The notes below the pieces were generated by a model that worked only from the letters and a program-made list of their open reading frames with translations, ran no database searches and was not told the origin of the DNA. A stretch of DNA of 6,438 bases from Clostridiales bacterium mt11 (GTDB lineage: Bacteria; Bacillota; Clostridia; Tissierellales; Tepidimicrobiaceae), in assembly GCA_001282665.1 (NCBI GenBank), contig LN874947.1, forward strand, positions 214,264-220,701. The letters run 5' to 3'. Shown piece after piece: positions 1 through 5,407 of this stretch (position 1 is its first letter; each line of letters starts with the position of its first letter). The translations under genes and the position numbers were made by a program.

Positions 1-361
1 TTGCATTTGTAATCCCCATTCGCTTTGCATTTTCTGTACATACCTTAATTCGTTTTGGGGATGAATCCAATCCTATAACCTCTTTAACATAAGGGGCAAC
101 GATCAATGAAGGCCAACCATCTCCTGGTCCAAAGTCTAACAACTTTTTCCCCTCTCCATCTGTTGAATAGAGATAATCAAAAAGGTCTCCCCTATCAGTC
201 CAGTGAAATACTTTCGTTGAATCAAAAGGCTGATAAATTATAGGCAAACTAAAACCCGATTGAGATTCCATTTCATTGTACACGAACTCTTCGGAAGTAC
301 AAAAATTAGGGGATAGTCTTTCCTCTATCCAATCAAATACACTTTTATTTTCCATTAGCAT
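1..361 (-). CDS. Class I SAM-dependent methyltransferase, N-terminal part (3' end outside window)
   Basis: About 120 N-terminal residues are visible; the rest lies beyond base 1. Residues 73-83 read LLDFGPGDGWP, the glycine-rich SAM-binding motif I of Rossmann-fold methyltransferases. It is followed by VIGLDSSPKRI (about 95-105), where the acidic residue at the end of strand beta-2 normally contacts the SAM ribose. The roughly 70 residues before motif I are rich in aromatic and acidic residues and contain no domain I recognise. Of two in-frame ATGs, the one at 361 is preferred because GGAGG (371-375) lies 9 bases upstream of it, against 15 for the second ATG at 355. The class is secure. The substrate (RNA, small molecule or protein) is unknown, and motif I does not look like the Erm rRNA-dimethylase form. 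The gene lies downstream of an 18-codon leader ORF, which suggests translation-linked control (inference). Confidence 0.85.
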   Translation of the reverse strand, partial: MLMENKSVFDWIEERLSPNFCTSEEFVYNEMESQSGFSLPIIYQPFDSTKVFHWTDRGDLFDYLYSTDGEGKKLLDFGPGDGWPSLIVAPYVKEVIGLDSSPKRIKVCTENAKRMGITNA

Positions 362-416
362 TGTTTAATACCTCCAATTTTTTTGTTTTTATTAGGTTTG
401 TTTAGGGTACCTTCTG

Positions 417-462
417 CCAATGGAATAAAATACTCTTAACTAAAAAGAGTTTCCTCCAATGG
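417..462 (-). promoter_or_regulatory. Hairpin around the leader-peptide stop codon
   Basis: On the minus strand ACTCTT (445-450) pairs perfectly with AAGAGT (432-437) across a 7-base loop, TTTAGTT, that holds the leader TAG. Two CCATTGG copies flank it (456-462 and 417-423) and can pair with each other at 6 of 7 positions, so a longer, interrupted stem is possible. No U-run follows, so it is not an intrinsic terminator. A ribosome finishing the leader ORF would have to open it, which makes it a candidate switch element. It does not obviously cover the methyltransferase Shine-Dalgarno at 371-375. Confidence 0.4.
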
Positions 463-496
463 TTAGAATGTCCCTTTTATTTGTTGTTTTTCTCAT
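440..496 (-). CDS. Putative 18-residue leader peptide upstream of the methyltransferase
   Basis: The ORF reads MRKTTNKRDILTIGGNSF and ends in TAG. A very strong Shine-Dalgarno, AGGAGGGG (503-510), sits 6 bases before the ATG, better than that of most full-length genes here. It ends 78 bases before the methyltransferase start. Its last codons and stop fall inside a hairpin (432-450). A short, strongly initiated ORF ahead of a methyltransferase resembles the leader peptides that control erm genes by ribosome stalling, but no sequence match is claimed. It could also be a chance ORF or a remnant of a larger gene. The peptide is basic at the N-terminus and has no membrane segment. Confidence 0.45.
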   Translation of the reverse strand: MRKTTNKRDILTIGGNSF

Positions 497-643
497 GACA
501 TTCCCCTCCTCTCGTAGTATATTTTTATTATTCTTTCTACATAGCTATATATTCTACATATACTAACAAAATCCTTTATTTAAAAAATTAAATATCTTTA
601 ATAAAACCAATTATCCTATTAGCTTCCTTAAAACCAATAAAAA
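497..643. other. AT-rich spacer between the ABC operon and the leader; no gene seen
   Basis: This stretch holds no credible ORF beyond the leader's ribosome-binding site and weak promoter. A 10-base direct repeat, TAAAACCAAT, occurs at 602-611 and 629-638 just after the permease stop codon. No GC-rich hairpin with a U-run is visible, so the end of the upstream operon is undefined. Confidence 0.5.
542..569 (-). promoter_or_regulatory. Weak candidate promoter for the leader/methyltransferase unit
   Basis: On the minus strand TTGTTA (564-569) and TAGCTA (542-547) are separated by 16 bases. Transcription would start near 535, about 40 bases before the leader ATG. The -10 match is poor and the region is very AT-rich, so the call rests mainly on position. 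Readthrough from the ABC operon ending at 644 is an alternative, because no clear terminator lies between them. Confidence 0.28.
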
Positions 644-1444
644 TTAACTCCCTGTGGATTTATAATGCTTAACTCCAAATTTCCAAACCCACAAACTAAT
701 TAGGAAAAATATTACCCCAGCCATAGGGGAACTCCATTGAAACCATATTGGGGATTTTAAGGGATCTGATTTTTCTAGTATTGCTATAGCTGGGAAATAA
801 TTTATACATGCAAGAGGAATTATGAATATAAATATTTTCCTAAACCAAGATTTATATATGGATAGTGGATATTGAGCTGTTTCTACCCCTCCATATGTAA
901 AAGAGTTAATTATCTCCAAACTCTGTATGGACCAAAAAGACAGTGTAGCTTGAAGTACAATAAGAGCTGAAAATAAAAAATTCCCACCTATTATTGAAAA
1001 TATTAATAACATTATCTTGCCAAAAGTCCATCTTATATTTAATTTATAAGCTGCCCAAAGTAAAACTATAAGGCCTTGAAAAAACCTTCCAACCCGCATC
1101 ATTTGAAAATCATGACCTAATACCTGTACGACTGTGTTTCTAGGTCTTGTAAGTATCCTATCGAAGTCCCCATTTCTAACTAATCTAGGAAAGGTGTCAA
1201 ACCCTCTGGTCCAAGCCTCTGTTATTGCAAAGGCAATATGTACCATCCCATAAAACAATGCGGCTTCTTCAAAAGTAAATCCTTTCAAGTTTCCAAACCT
1301 ATCAAATAGTACCCACAGCCCTAAAAAATCTATAAAAGTTATTAAAAAATGTCCTATGCTCATCATAATAAAAGAAGCTTTATATTGTAATTGGCTTTGT
1401 ATACATAATGATAGATATCTAAAATAAAGTCTAATTCCACTCAT
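644..1444 (-). CDS. ABC-2 family exporter permease (ABC2_membrane_6-like), second permease of the operon
   Basis: This 266-residue integral membrane protein has about six hydrophobic segments (roughly residues 25-48, 61-76, 120-134, 143-172, 203-223 and 240-256). It carries the loop signature of this permease family, LVRNGDFDRILTRP (88-101), between the second and third segments. The segment after FTYGGVETAQYPLSIY (182-197) is also typical. The family pairs with a matching ATPase to move an unknown substrate, probably outward across the cytoplasmic membrane. The start at 1444 is chosen because AAGGAGG (1451-1457) lies 6 bases upstream. An upstream in-frame ATG at 1525 would add 27 hydrophilic, basic residues overlapping the previous gene and is rejected. 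Only 2 bases separate it from the preceding permease stop. It is the last gene of the three-gene operon and probably forms a heterodimer with its neighbour (inference). Confidence 0.9.
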   Translation of the reverse strand: MSGIRLYFRYLSLCIQSQLQYKASFIMMSIGHFLITFIDFLGLWVLFDRFGNLKGFTFEEAALFYGMVHIAFAITEAWTRGFDTFPRLVRNGDFDRILTRPRNTVVQVLGHDFQMMRVGRFFQGLIVLLWAAYKLNIRWTFGKIMLLIFSIIGGNFLFSALIVLQATLSFWSIQSLEIINSFTYGGVETAQYPLSIYKSWFRKIFIFIIPLACINYFPAIAILEKSDPLKSPIWFQWSSPMAGVIFFLISLWVWKFGVKHYKSTGS

Positions 1445-1446
1445 TT

Positions 1447-2250
1447 TTATCCTCCTTGTACTACGATTCCTTTTAATTTCCTGTTTAGCAGCCATCGTCC
1501 AAATCCATACAATAAACCTGCCCAAACCATTTGAAAGATAAAATATCTATGAAGCTCAGCAATAGGAATATCCTGAATATAGAGCCTTATTGGTATGTCT
1601 ACTAAACCTCCAAAAGGTAATACCTTTAAAATATTTTTAAGCCAATCTGGAAAAAGAGGAAGAGGTACTATCATTCCTGAAGAAAAGCTTACAACAGCTG
1701 ATAACAATCTAACAATCCCATCACCAGATATAGACCAAAGTGTACAAATATTGATAATATTGGTTATAGCACAGGAGATCATCAAAGCTCCAAAAGTGGT
1801 AATTATCCATCCAACAAATGCCCCTAGAGTAGATGGAAACATCATTCCATATTGTTTTGGCAATAAAAATAAAGCTATTATAAATATAGGTATAGCTCTA
1901 AGAATAGTAGGAGCAGTTCTCAAAGCAAAAGCTCTGCAAAACCACTGATTATATAGATTAATAGGTCTTAGAAGTTCATAGCTAACATTTCCAGTCCGAA
2001 TCAAATTTTGTATCTCACTATCTCCATTCCACGGTAACATACCAAGCATCGCCTGTCCTATCCATATATAGGTTATAGCTTGAATATAAGTTAAAGATGT
2101 TCTATCAGGAGCCATACTATAGAAAGCATAAAAAACCATTACCCGAACCATTCCAAAAAAGAATTGAGTAAATATCCCTGCAACAGCAGCCGTCCTATAT
2201 TGAATAAGTAACTTAAATCTAATTTTGATTATAGATAGATATGCTCTCAT
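1447..2250 (-). CDS. ABC-2 family exporter permease, first permease of the operon
   Basis: This 267-residue membrane protein has about six hydrophobic segments (roughly 22-45, 58-74, 116-131, 139-170, 181-200 and 233-253). It has the loop motif LIRTGNVSYELLRPINLY (83-100), which matches the equivalent loop of its partner permease (LVRNGDFDRILTRP). The two are thus distant paralogues expected to form the heterodimeric channel of an ABC-2 exporter. Families of this kind accompany an ATPase of the COG4586 type and have no firmly established substrate. The ATG overlaps the ATPase stop in an ATGA, so translation is probably coupled. A GGGGAG-type Shine-Dalgarno lies within the ATPase's last codons. 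The C-terminus is short and basic, followed by two glycines. Substrate is unknown; drug or peptide export is a guess from context only. Confidence 0.9.
   Translation of the reverse strand: MRAYLSIIKIRFKLLIQYRTAAVAGIFTQFFFGMVRVMVFYAFYSMAPDRTSLTYIQAITYIWIGQAMLGMLPWNGDSEIQNLIRTGNVSYELLRPINLYNQWFCRAFALRTAPTILRAIPIFIIALFLLPKQYGMMFPSTLGAFVGWIITTFGALMISCAITNIINICTLWSISGDGIVRLLSAVVSFSSGMIVPLPLFPDWLKNILKVLPFGGLVDIPIRLYIQDIPIAELHRYFIFQMVWAGLLYGFGRWLLNRKLKGIVVQGG
1451..1457 (-). promoter_or_regulatory. Ribosome-binding site that fixes the second permease start
   Basis: AAGGAGG on the minus strand lies 6 bases before the ATG at 1444. It is embedded in the last codons of the first permease, just ahead of that gene's TAA. 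This favours the 266-residue product over the longer 293-residue frame and indicates translational coupling. Confidence 0.85.
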
Positions 2251-3227
2251 ATTCTCAGCTCCCCATATAAATCAGCAATGGTTTCTTCTATAGGTGGATT
2301 CTCTATGAATATGTCTTTTATTTCATAAATATTGGATATGGTGGCTAACAGTTTTGCAGGTGAAATCATTTGGGGATCAAAGTTTATATAGGCTCTATTG
2401 CCTTCCCATTTTACTAAGTATGCCCCTTCAATGGAAATATCAAATCCATTGTTCTCTAGTTCAATAATCAATCTTCGTTCTTTTGATACTCTTTTTCTCA
2501 ATTCATCAAGGGAACCATCAGATAGAACTTGTCCTTTCCCAATTACAATAACCCTGCTGCATAACGTTTCAATATCGTCCATATCATGGGTAGTTAATAT
2601 AACCGTAGTCTTTTTTTCATAGTTTAACTCTTTTATAAATTGTCGAACAGCTAATTTGGATACTGCATCTAGCCCAATGGTAGGTTCATCTAAGAATAGT
2701 ATAGATGGACAATGGAGTAATGAGGCTGCTAATTCACATCGCATTTTTTGTCCGAGGCTTAGTTGTCTAACAGGGGTGTTTATAAAACTTCCTAAATCTA
2801 ACCGTTCTATAAGCTCATCTTTAGTCTTCTCATAATCATTATGAGGTACCTTGTATATATCCCTTAAAAGCTCAAAGGAATCTATAACGGGTAGATCCCA
2901 CCACAATTGAGTCCTCTGACCAAATACTACTCCAATATTACCTACATGCTCTACCCTTTCCTTCCAAGGGACTTTTCCCAATACCTTACAGTTTCCTGAA
3001 TCCGGGGTAAGAATTCCACTTAATATTTTAACCGTTGTAGACTTCCCTGCTCCATTTGGACCTATGTACCCTACCAGTTCTCCCTCTTCAATCTCAAAGG
3101 ATACCCTATCCAAAGCATTTATAGTTTCGTACTCCCTATGAAAAAGATTTTTAAAAGCATTTTTTACACCAGAATTTCTCTTGGATATTTTATAAGATTT
3201 GCTTAAATTCTCTGCTAAAATATGCAC
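2247..3227 (-). CDS. ABC exporter ATP-binding protein (COG4586-like)
   Basis: This 326-residue cytoplasmic ATPase should power the two adjacent permeases. Visible motifs in order: Walker A GPNGAGKST (56-64), Q-loop FGQ with Q104, signature LSLGQ (156-160), Walker B ILFLDEP (176-182) with catalytic E181, D-loop GLD (185-187) and switch H214. All key residues are intact. The sequence VVFGQRTQLWWDLP around the Q-loop and an insert of about 20 residues before LDRVSFEIEEGE are characteristic of the subfamily paired with ABC2_membrane_6 permeases. A C-terminal extension of about 80 residues (245-326) follows the ATPase core. Translation starts at GTG (3227), with GGAGGGGG 5 bases upstream. An ATG two bases earlier is out of frame and stops after four codons. 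First gene of the operon, behind a consensus promoter. Confidence 0.95.
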   Translation of the reverse strand: MHILAENLSKSYKISKRNSGVKNAFKNLFHREYETINALDRVSFEIEEGELVGYIGPNGAGKSTTVKILSGILTPDSGNCKVLGKVPWKERVEHVGNIGVVFGQRTQLWWDLPVIDSFELLRDIYKVPHNDYEKTKDELIERLDLGSFINTPVRQLSLGQKMRCELAASLLHCPSILFLDEPTIGLDAVSKLAVRQFIKELNYEKKTTVILTTHDMDDIETLCSRVIVIGKGQVLSDGSLDELRKRVSKERRLIIELENNGFDISIEGAYLVKWEGNRAYINFDPQMISPAKLLATISNIYEIKDIFIENPPIEETIADLYGELRI

Positions 3228-3232
3228 ATTAA

Positions 3233-3243
3233 CCCCCTCCTTT
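3233..3243 (-). promoter_or_regulatory. Ribosome-binding site for the GTG-started ATPase gene
   Basis: AAAGGAGGGGG on the minus strand ends 5 bases before the GTG at 3227. It supports the non-ATG start, because no in-frame ATG lies nearby that would keep the conserved N-terminus. Confidence 0.8.
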
Positions 3244-3270
3244 CAAACTCTAATTTCAGACGTATTGAGA

Positions 3271-3299
3271 ATATTATCAAAATTTAATAGACTTGTCAA
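3271..3299 (-). promoter_or_regulatory. Sigma-A-type promoter of the ABC-2 exporter operon
   Basis: On the minus strand a perfect -35 TTGACA (3294-3299) is followed after 17 bases by TAATAT (3271-3276). Transcription should begin near 3264, giving a leader of about 37 bases. The promoter lies just past the terminator at 3305-3332, so the operon is insulated from the MATE gene. Confidence 0.8.
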
Positions 3300-3304
3300 T
3301 GAGA

Positions 3305-3332
3305 AAAACACCTCTTTTTTAAAAGGTGTTTT
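3305..3332 (-). terminator. Intrinsic terminator, probably ending the MATE transcript
   Basis: AAAACACCT (3305-3313) and AGGTGTTTT (3324-3332) form a perfect 9-base stem with a 10-base loop. Read on the minus strand the stem runs into a five-U tract followed by CUC. It lies between the MATE gene and the ABC operon promoter. It could also work on the plus strand, where the tail is weaker, but no plus-strand gene precedes it. Confidence 0.65.
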
Positions 3333-3601
3333 ACTATATTTTAATTTCTAACCTAAGCTTCTTTGCGAATTAAGCGTTATCAATTATTCATTACTGTTTT
3401 TTCTATTAAATGTCATATCAAATTCCTTCATCAATTTCTCCATGTTGTCTCTTTTTATAAACCTACCCTTAATATCAATGCTTTAAGCTAATTTCAAATA
3501 ATCTTAGCTCATATTCTTTTTTCAATACTTCCATCAGAATACTTAGCAAATCCTATTCTTCCTATCTAAAAATAAGAATCTATCATCTTGACTTTAACAA
3601 T
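3333..3601. other. Intergenic stretch with only short broken frames; no convincing gene
   Basis: This gap of about 270 bases after the MATE gene has no complete ORF of normal length. On the minus strand two short open stretches in different frames follow one another. One is MEVLKKEYELRLFEISLKH (3475-3534), closed by TGA. The other opens right after a TAA and runs 3482-3384, ending in MEKLMKEFDMTFNRKNSNE and a stop. The charged, helix-like composition resembles protein coding, so a decayed gene is possible, but I recognise no family and the frames lack good ribosome-binding sites. It may simply be the untranslated tail of the MATE transcript. Confidence 0.4.
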
Positions 3602-4963
3602 CTAGTTTTTACTCAAATCTTCTAATCTATGTTTTAATACATAATTATATAAAACTGGCGATAGTATTCCTTTTATAATGCTTGATATACTTATACTCCA
3701 CCAAATCCCTAATAGTCCTAATGTAGTGCTGCTTAATACTAATGCTAAAGGTATCCTTAAAATATTGAAGACAACTCCAATTAATGTTGGCGGTAAAGTT
3801 CTCCCAATTCCATTAAAAGCACCTGCTGTTCCTATTTCTATTGACATAAAAAACTGAGATAATCCTAAAATCCTTAAATATTTGATCCCTTCATTTATAG
3901 CGGTAGGGTCTTTCGGTGTAAAAATTGTAAATAATGGTCTTGCTCCAAATATTAATAAAAGAGTAGCAAAAGCACCTATACTTCCTAATATTTGCATACC
4001 TTTATGATATCCCTTTTTGATTCTATCTAATTTTTTTGCACCAAAATTTTGCCCTATAAAAGCAGCTATAGCGGAAGAAAATCCTTCTGAAGACATCCAT
4101 GCTATAGATTCAATTTGAGAACCTATATTTAAAACCGCAACAGCAGTATCTCCAAATCCAGCAACAATTCTAGTCAACATCATACTTATGCCAGAATGAA
4201 TAGCAGTTTGCACAAAAGGCGGAAACCCTAATTTCACCATTCTTTTAATATACCTAAAATCTGGTTTCATAAATAGGTTGATATGAGAATAAACATTATT
4301 ACTTTTCTTTCCTAGAATTACAAATACAAAGGTCACAATAAATTGAGCAAATATTGTAGCTATTGCTGCACCTTTTACTCCTAAAGATGGTATTGGTCCC
4401 AATCCAAAGATAAGAAGAGGATCTAGTATCATATTGGCTATTAAGCCAAGAGCATTTAACTTAAACGGAGTTACACTATTACCTGAACTATTAAGGGTAG
4501 TTGAAAAAATTGGATTTATAAAGTGAAAAATAATTCCAATAGCAATTATACCAAGGTATTCCTCTGCCATTCTAATTACTTCAAAATCATTTAGTTTAAA
4601 AAAGCCTATAATCTGAGACTTAAATAAAAACAGTAATAATGAGTATAATATTGCAATAAATATGTCTAACTGAAATCCATGAGAAATATATTTTTTAACT
4701 TCTTCTATATCATTTCTGCCATAGGATTGTGCAACGCTTACGCCTAGGCCTACCTGAGTAATGAGAATTAATCCTGATCCAAACCACATTAAATTACCCG
4801 CTGTTCCTACTGCTGCCACAGCTTTTGTACTTGCCCTTCCTAGCCACATTGTATCTGTTAAACTATATGCCATCTGAATAAATGATGTACCCATAATTGG
4901 TAATGCTAGTTTGGTCAATGTACTTGTGATTTTACCTTCTGTTAAGTTTAAATTTCTGTCCAT
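3602..4963 (-). CDS. MATE family multidrug efflux antiporter
   Basis: This complete 453-residue inner membrane protein has a length and twelve-segment hydrophobicity typical of MATE transporters, which extrude cationic drugs in exchange for Na+ or H+. Family landmarks: LALPIMGTSFIQMAYSLTDT (19-38) with the following LGRAS..AVAAVG; NMILDPLLIFGLG (177-189); GQNFGAKKLDRIKKG (304-318) opening the second half; and GAFNGIGRTLPPT (381-393). The two halves show the usual internal pseudo-repeat (YGRNDIEEVKK at 81-91 against FGAKKLDRIKK at 307-317). The start is placed at ATG 4963, where GGAGG (4969-4973) lies 5 bases upstream. A TTG at 4975 would overlap that ribosome-binding site and add four residues. 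It is monocistronic, with its own promoter, and divergent from the ABC-F gene. It belongs to the NorM/DinF/MepA superfamily in the broad sense; the specific subgroup and drug range are not readable. Confidence 0.95.
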   Translation of the reverse strand: MDRNLNLTEGKITSTLTKLALPIMGTSFIQMAYSLTDTMWLGRASTKAVAAVGTAGNLMWFGSGLILITQVGLGVSVAQSYGRNDIEEVKKYISHGFQLDIFIAILYSLLLFLFKSQIIGFFKLNDFEVIRMAEEYLGIIAIGIIFHFINPIFSTTLNSSGNSVTPFKLNALGLIANMILDPLLIFGLGPIPSLGVKGAAIATIFAQFIVTFVFVILGKKSNNVYSHINLFMKPDFRYIKRMVKLGFPPFVQTAIHSGISMMLTRIVAGFGDTAVAVLNIGSQIESIAWMSSEGFSSAIAAFIGQNFGAKKLDRIKKGYHKGMQILGSIGAFATLLLIFGARPLFTIFTPKDPTAINEGIKYLRILGLSQFFMSIEIGTAGAFNGIGRTLPPTLIGVVFNILRIPLALVLSSTTLGLLGIWWSISISSIIKGILSPVLYNYVLKHRLEDLSKN

Positions 4964-4967
4964 AACA

Positions 4968-4973
4968 CCCTCC
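4968..4973 (-). promoter_or_regulatory. Ribosome-binding site deciding the MATE start
   Basis: GGAGGG on the minus strand lies 4 bases before the ATG at 4963. An in-frame TTG at 4975 overlaps it and so cannot be its start codon. Confidence 0.8.
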
Positions 4974-4995
4974 AAATTAATTTATACATTAATCA

Positions 4996-5024
4996 ATTCT
5001 ATAGGAGAATATGAAATTATTCAA
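4996..5024 (-). promoter_or_regulatory. Candidate promoter of the MATE gene
   Basis: On the minus strand TTGAAT (5019-5024) and TAGAAT (4996-5001) are 17 bases apart. Transcription would start near 4989, giving a short untranslated leader of about 26 bases. Both boxes differ from consensus at one or two positions. Confidence 0.55.
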
Positions 5025-5051
5025 CACTAATTTAAGATATGAAATAAATTC

Positions 5052-5080
5052 TTGACTAAATAGACTATATCTAATATAAT
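5052..5080 (+). promoter_or_regulatory. Strong sigma-A promoter of the ABC-F leader
   Basis: TTGACT (5052-5057) and a perfect TATAAT (5075-5080) are separated by exactly 17 bases. Transcription should begin near 5087. That leaves about 320 bases of leader before the ABC-F start codon, unusually long and containing an ORF and a terminator. A near-consensus promoter fits a gene that is controlled after initiation. Confidence 0.85.
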
Positions 5081-5114
5081 TGAATTAATTACTTAATTAT
5101 GGGAGATTTGTAAA

Positions 5115-5258
5115 ATGAGTACAATACTAAGATGGATTAAATTTGAGTCAATTACAAACGCAATATCAACTGTTTACGGGAGAGGTGCGTCCAAAAATAG
5201 ATTCAAATTGTTGCAATACCATATTAGTATTAGGGAATACTCTTATTTTTATTGTTAG
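5115..5258 (+). CDS. Putative 47-residue upstream ORF in the ABC-F leader
   Basis: The ORF begins MSTILRWIKFESITNAIS, is rich in basic and aromatic residues, and ends REYSYFYC before TAG. GGGAGA (5101-5106) lies 8 bases before the ATG, and the predicted transcript start is about 28 bases upstream, so it is the first well-initiated ORF on the transcript. Its stop lies 41 bases before the terminator stem. ABC-F antibiotic-resistance genes in Firmicutes are often controlled by a translated upstream ORF in which drug-stalled ribosomes prevent termination; this position fits that role. At 47 codons it is longer than many such leaders, so only part may matter. A free-standing small protein is possible. 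I recognise no homologue. Confidence 0.5.
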   Translation: MSTILRWIKFESITNAISTVYGRGASKNRFKLLQYHISIREYSYFYC

Positions 5259-5259
5259 G

Positions 5260-5281
5260 ATATTTGTCATATGATAAATAT
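5260..5281 (+). repeat. 22-base imperfect palindrome just after the upstream ORF stop
   Basis: The two 11-base halves of 5260-5281 (ATATTTGTCAT and ATGATAAATAT) pair throughout, with one G-U wobble at the RNA level. It begins two bases after the upstream ORF stop. ATGATAA occurs again at 5294-5300, where the terminator stem begins, so the left half TTTGTCAT could pair with either copy. A protein-binding operator is the alternative reading. Confidence 0.45.
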
Positions 5282-5298
5282 ATTTTAATCCGTATGAT

Positions 5299-5331
5299 AA
5301 CCCAAAGCTAATTATGGCTTTGGGTTTTTTT
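5299..5331 (+). terminator. Intrinsic terminator/attenuator upstream of the ABC-F gene
   Basis: AACCCAAAGC (5299-5308) and GCTTTGGGTT (5317-5326) form a perfect 10-base stem with an 8-base loop. The T-run 5325-5331 overlaps the end of the stem. It lies on the coding strand 76 bases before the ABC-F ATG and about 210 bases after the promoter, with no complete gene except the upstream ORF before it. This placement points to conditional termination of the ABC-F transcript. Confidence 0.88.
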
Positions 5332-5394
5332 GTATACTTTTATGGTAATGGGTGGGCATGGGACGTTTGCAACGCTATTCATAAAATAATAAGC

Positions 5395-5401
5395 GAGGGA
5401 G
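5395..5401 (+). promoter_or_regulatory. Ribosome-binding site of the ABC-F gene
   Basis: GAGGGAG lies 6 bases before the ATG at 5408. A second in-frame codon region gives no better candidate, and starting here keeps the conserved N-terminal strand IECSVNNITKYYG. Confidence 0.75.
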
Positions 5402-5407
5402 AAAACT

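Noticed and set aside
417..462. Hairpin before the methyltransferase as an intrinsic terminator
   Set aside because: The stem is AT-rich and short and no U-run follows it on the minus strand, so it was recorded as a possible regulatory hairpin instead.
1445..1525. 27-residue N-terminal extension of the second permease
   Set aside because: The extension would overlap the preceding permease and is unlike its family; an AAGGAGG site 6 bases before the internal ATG at 1444 marks the real start.
1595..1948. Plus-strand open frame of 117 codons inside the first permease
   Set aside because: It lies wholly antisense to a clearly recognised ABC-2 permease, has no good ribosome-binding site, and its translation has no recognisable family features.
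2398..2622. Plus-strand open frame of 74 codons inside the ATPase gene
   Set aside because: It is antisense to an intact ATPase that carries all catalytic motifs, so it is a shadow frame.
5176..5186. ACGGGAGAGGT, reminiscent of the start of a preQ1-type riboswitch
   Set aside because: The matching CCTCT-type strand and the A-rich tail of that aptamer are not present downstream, and an ABC-F gene is not an expected target.
5271..5311. Two five-codon ORFs (MINIF and MITQS) between the upstream ORF and the terminator loop
   Set aside because: Neither has a usable ribosome-binding site; both arise from the repeated ATGATAA element. They matter only if upstream ribosomes reinitiate.
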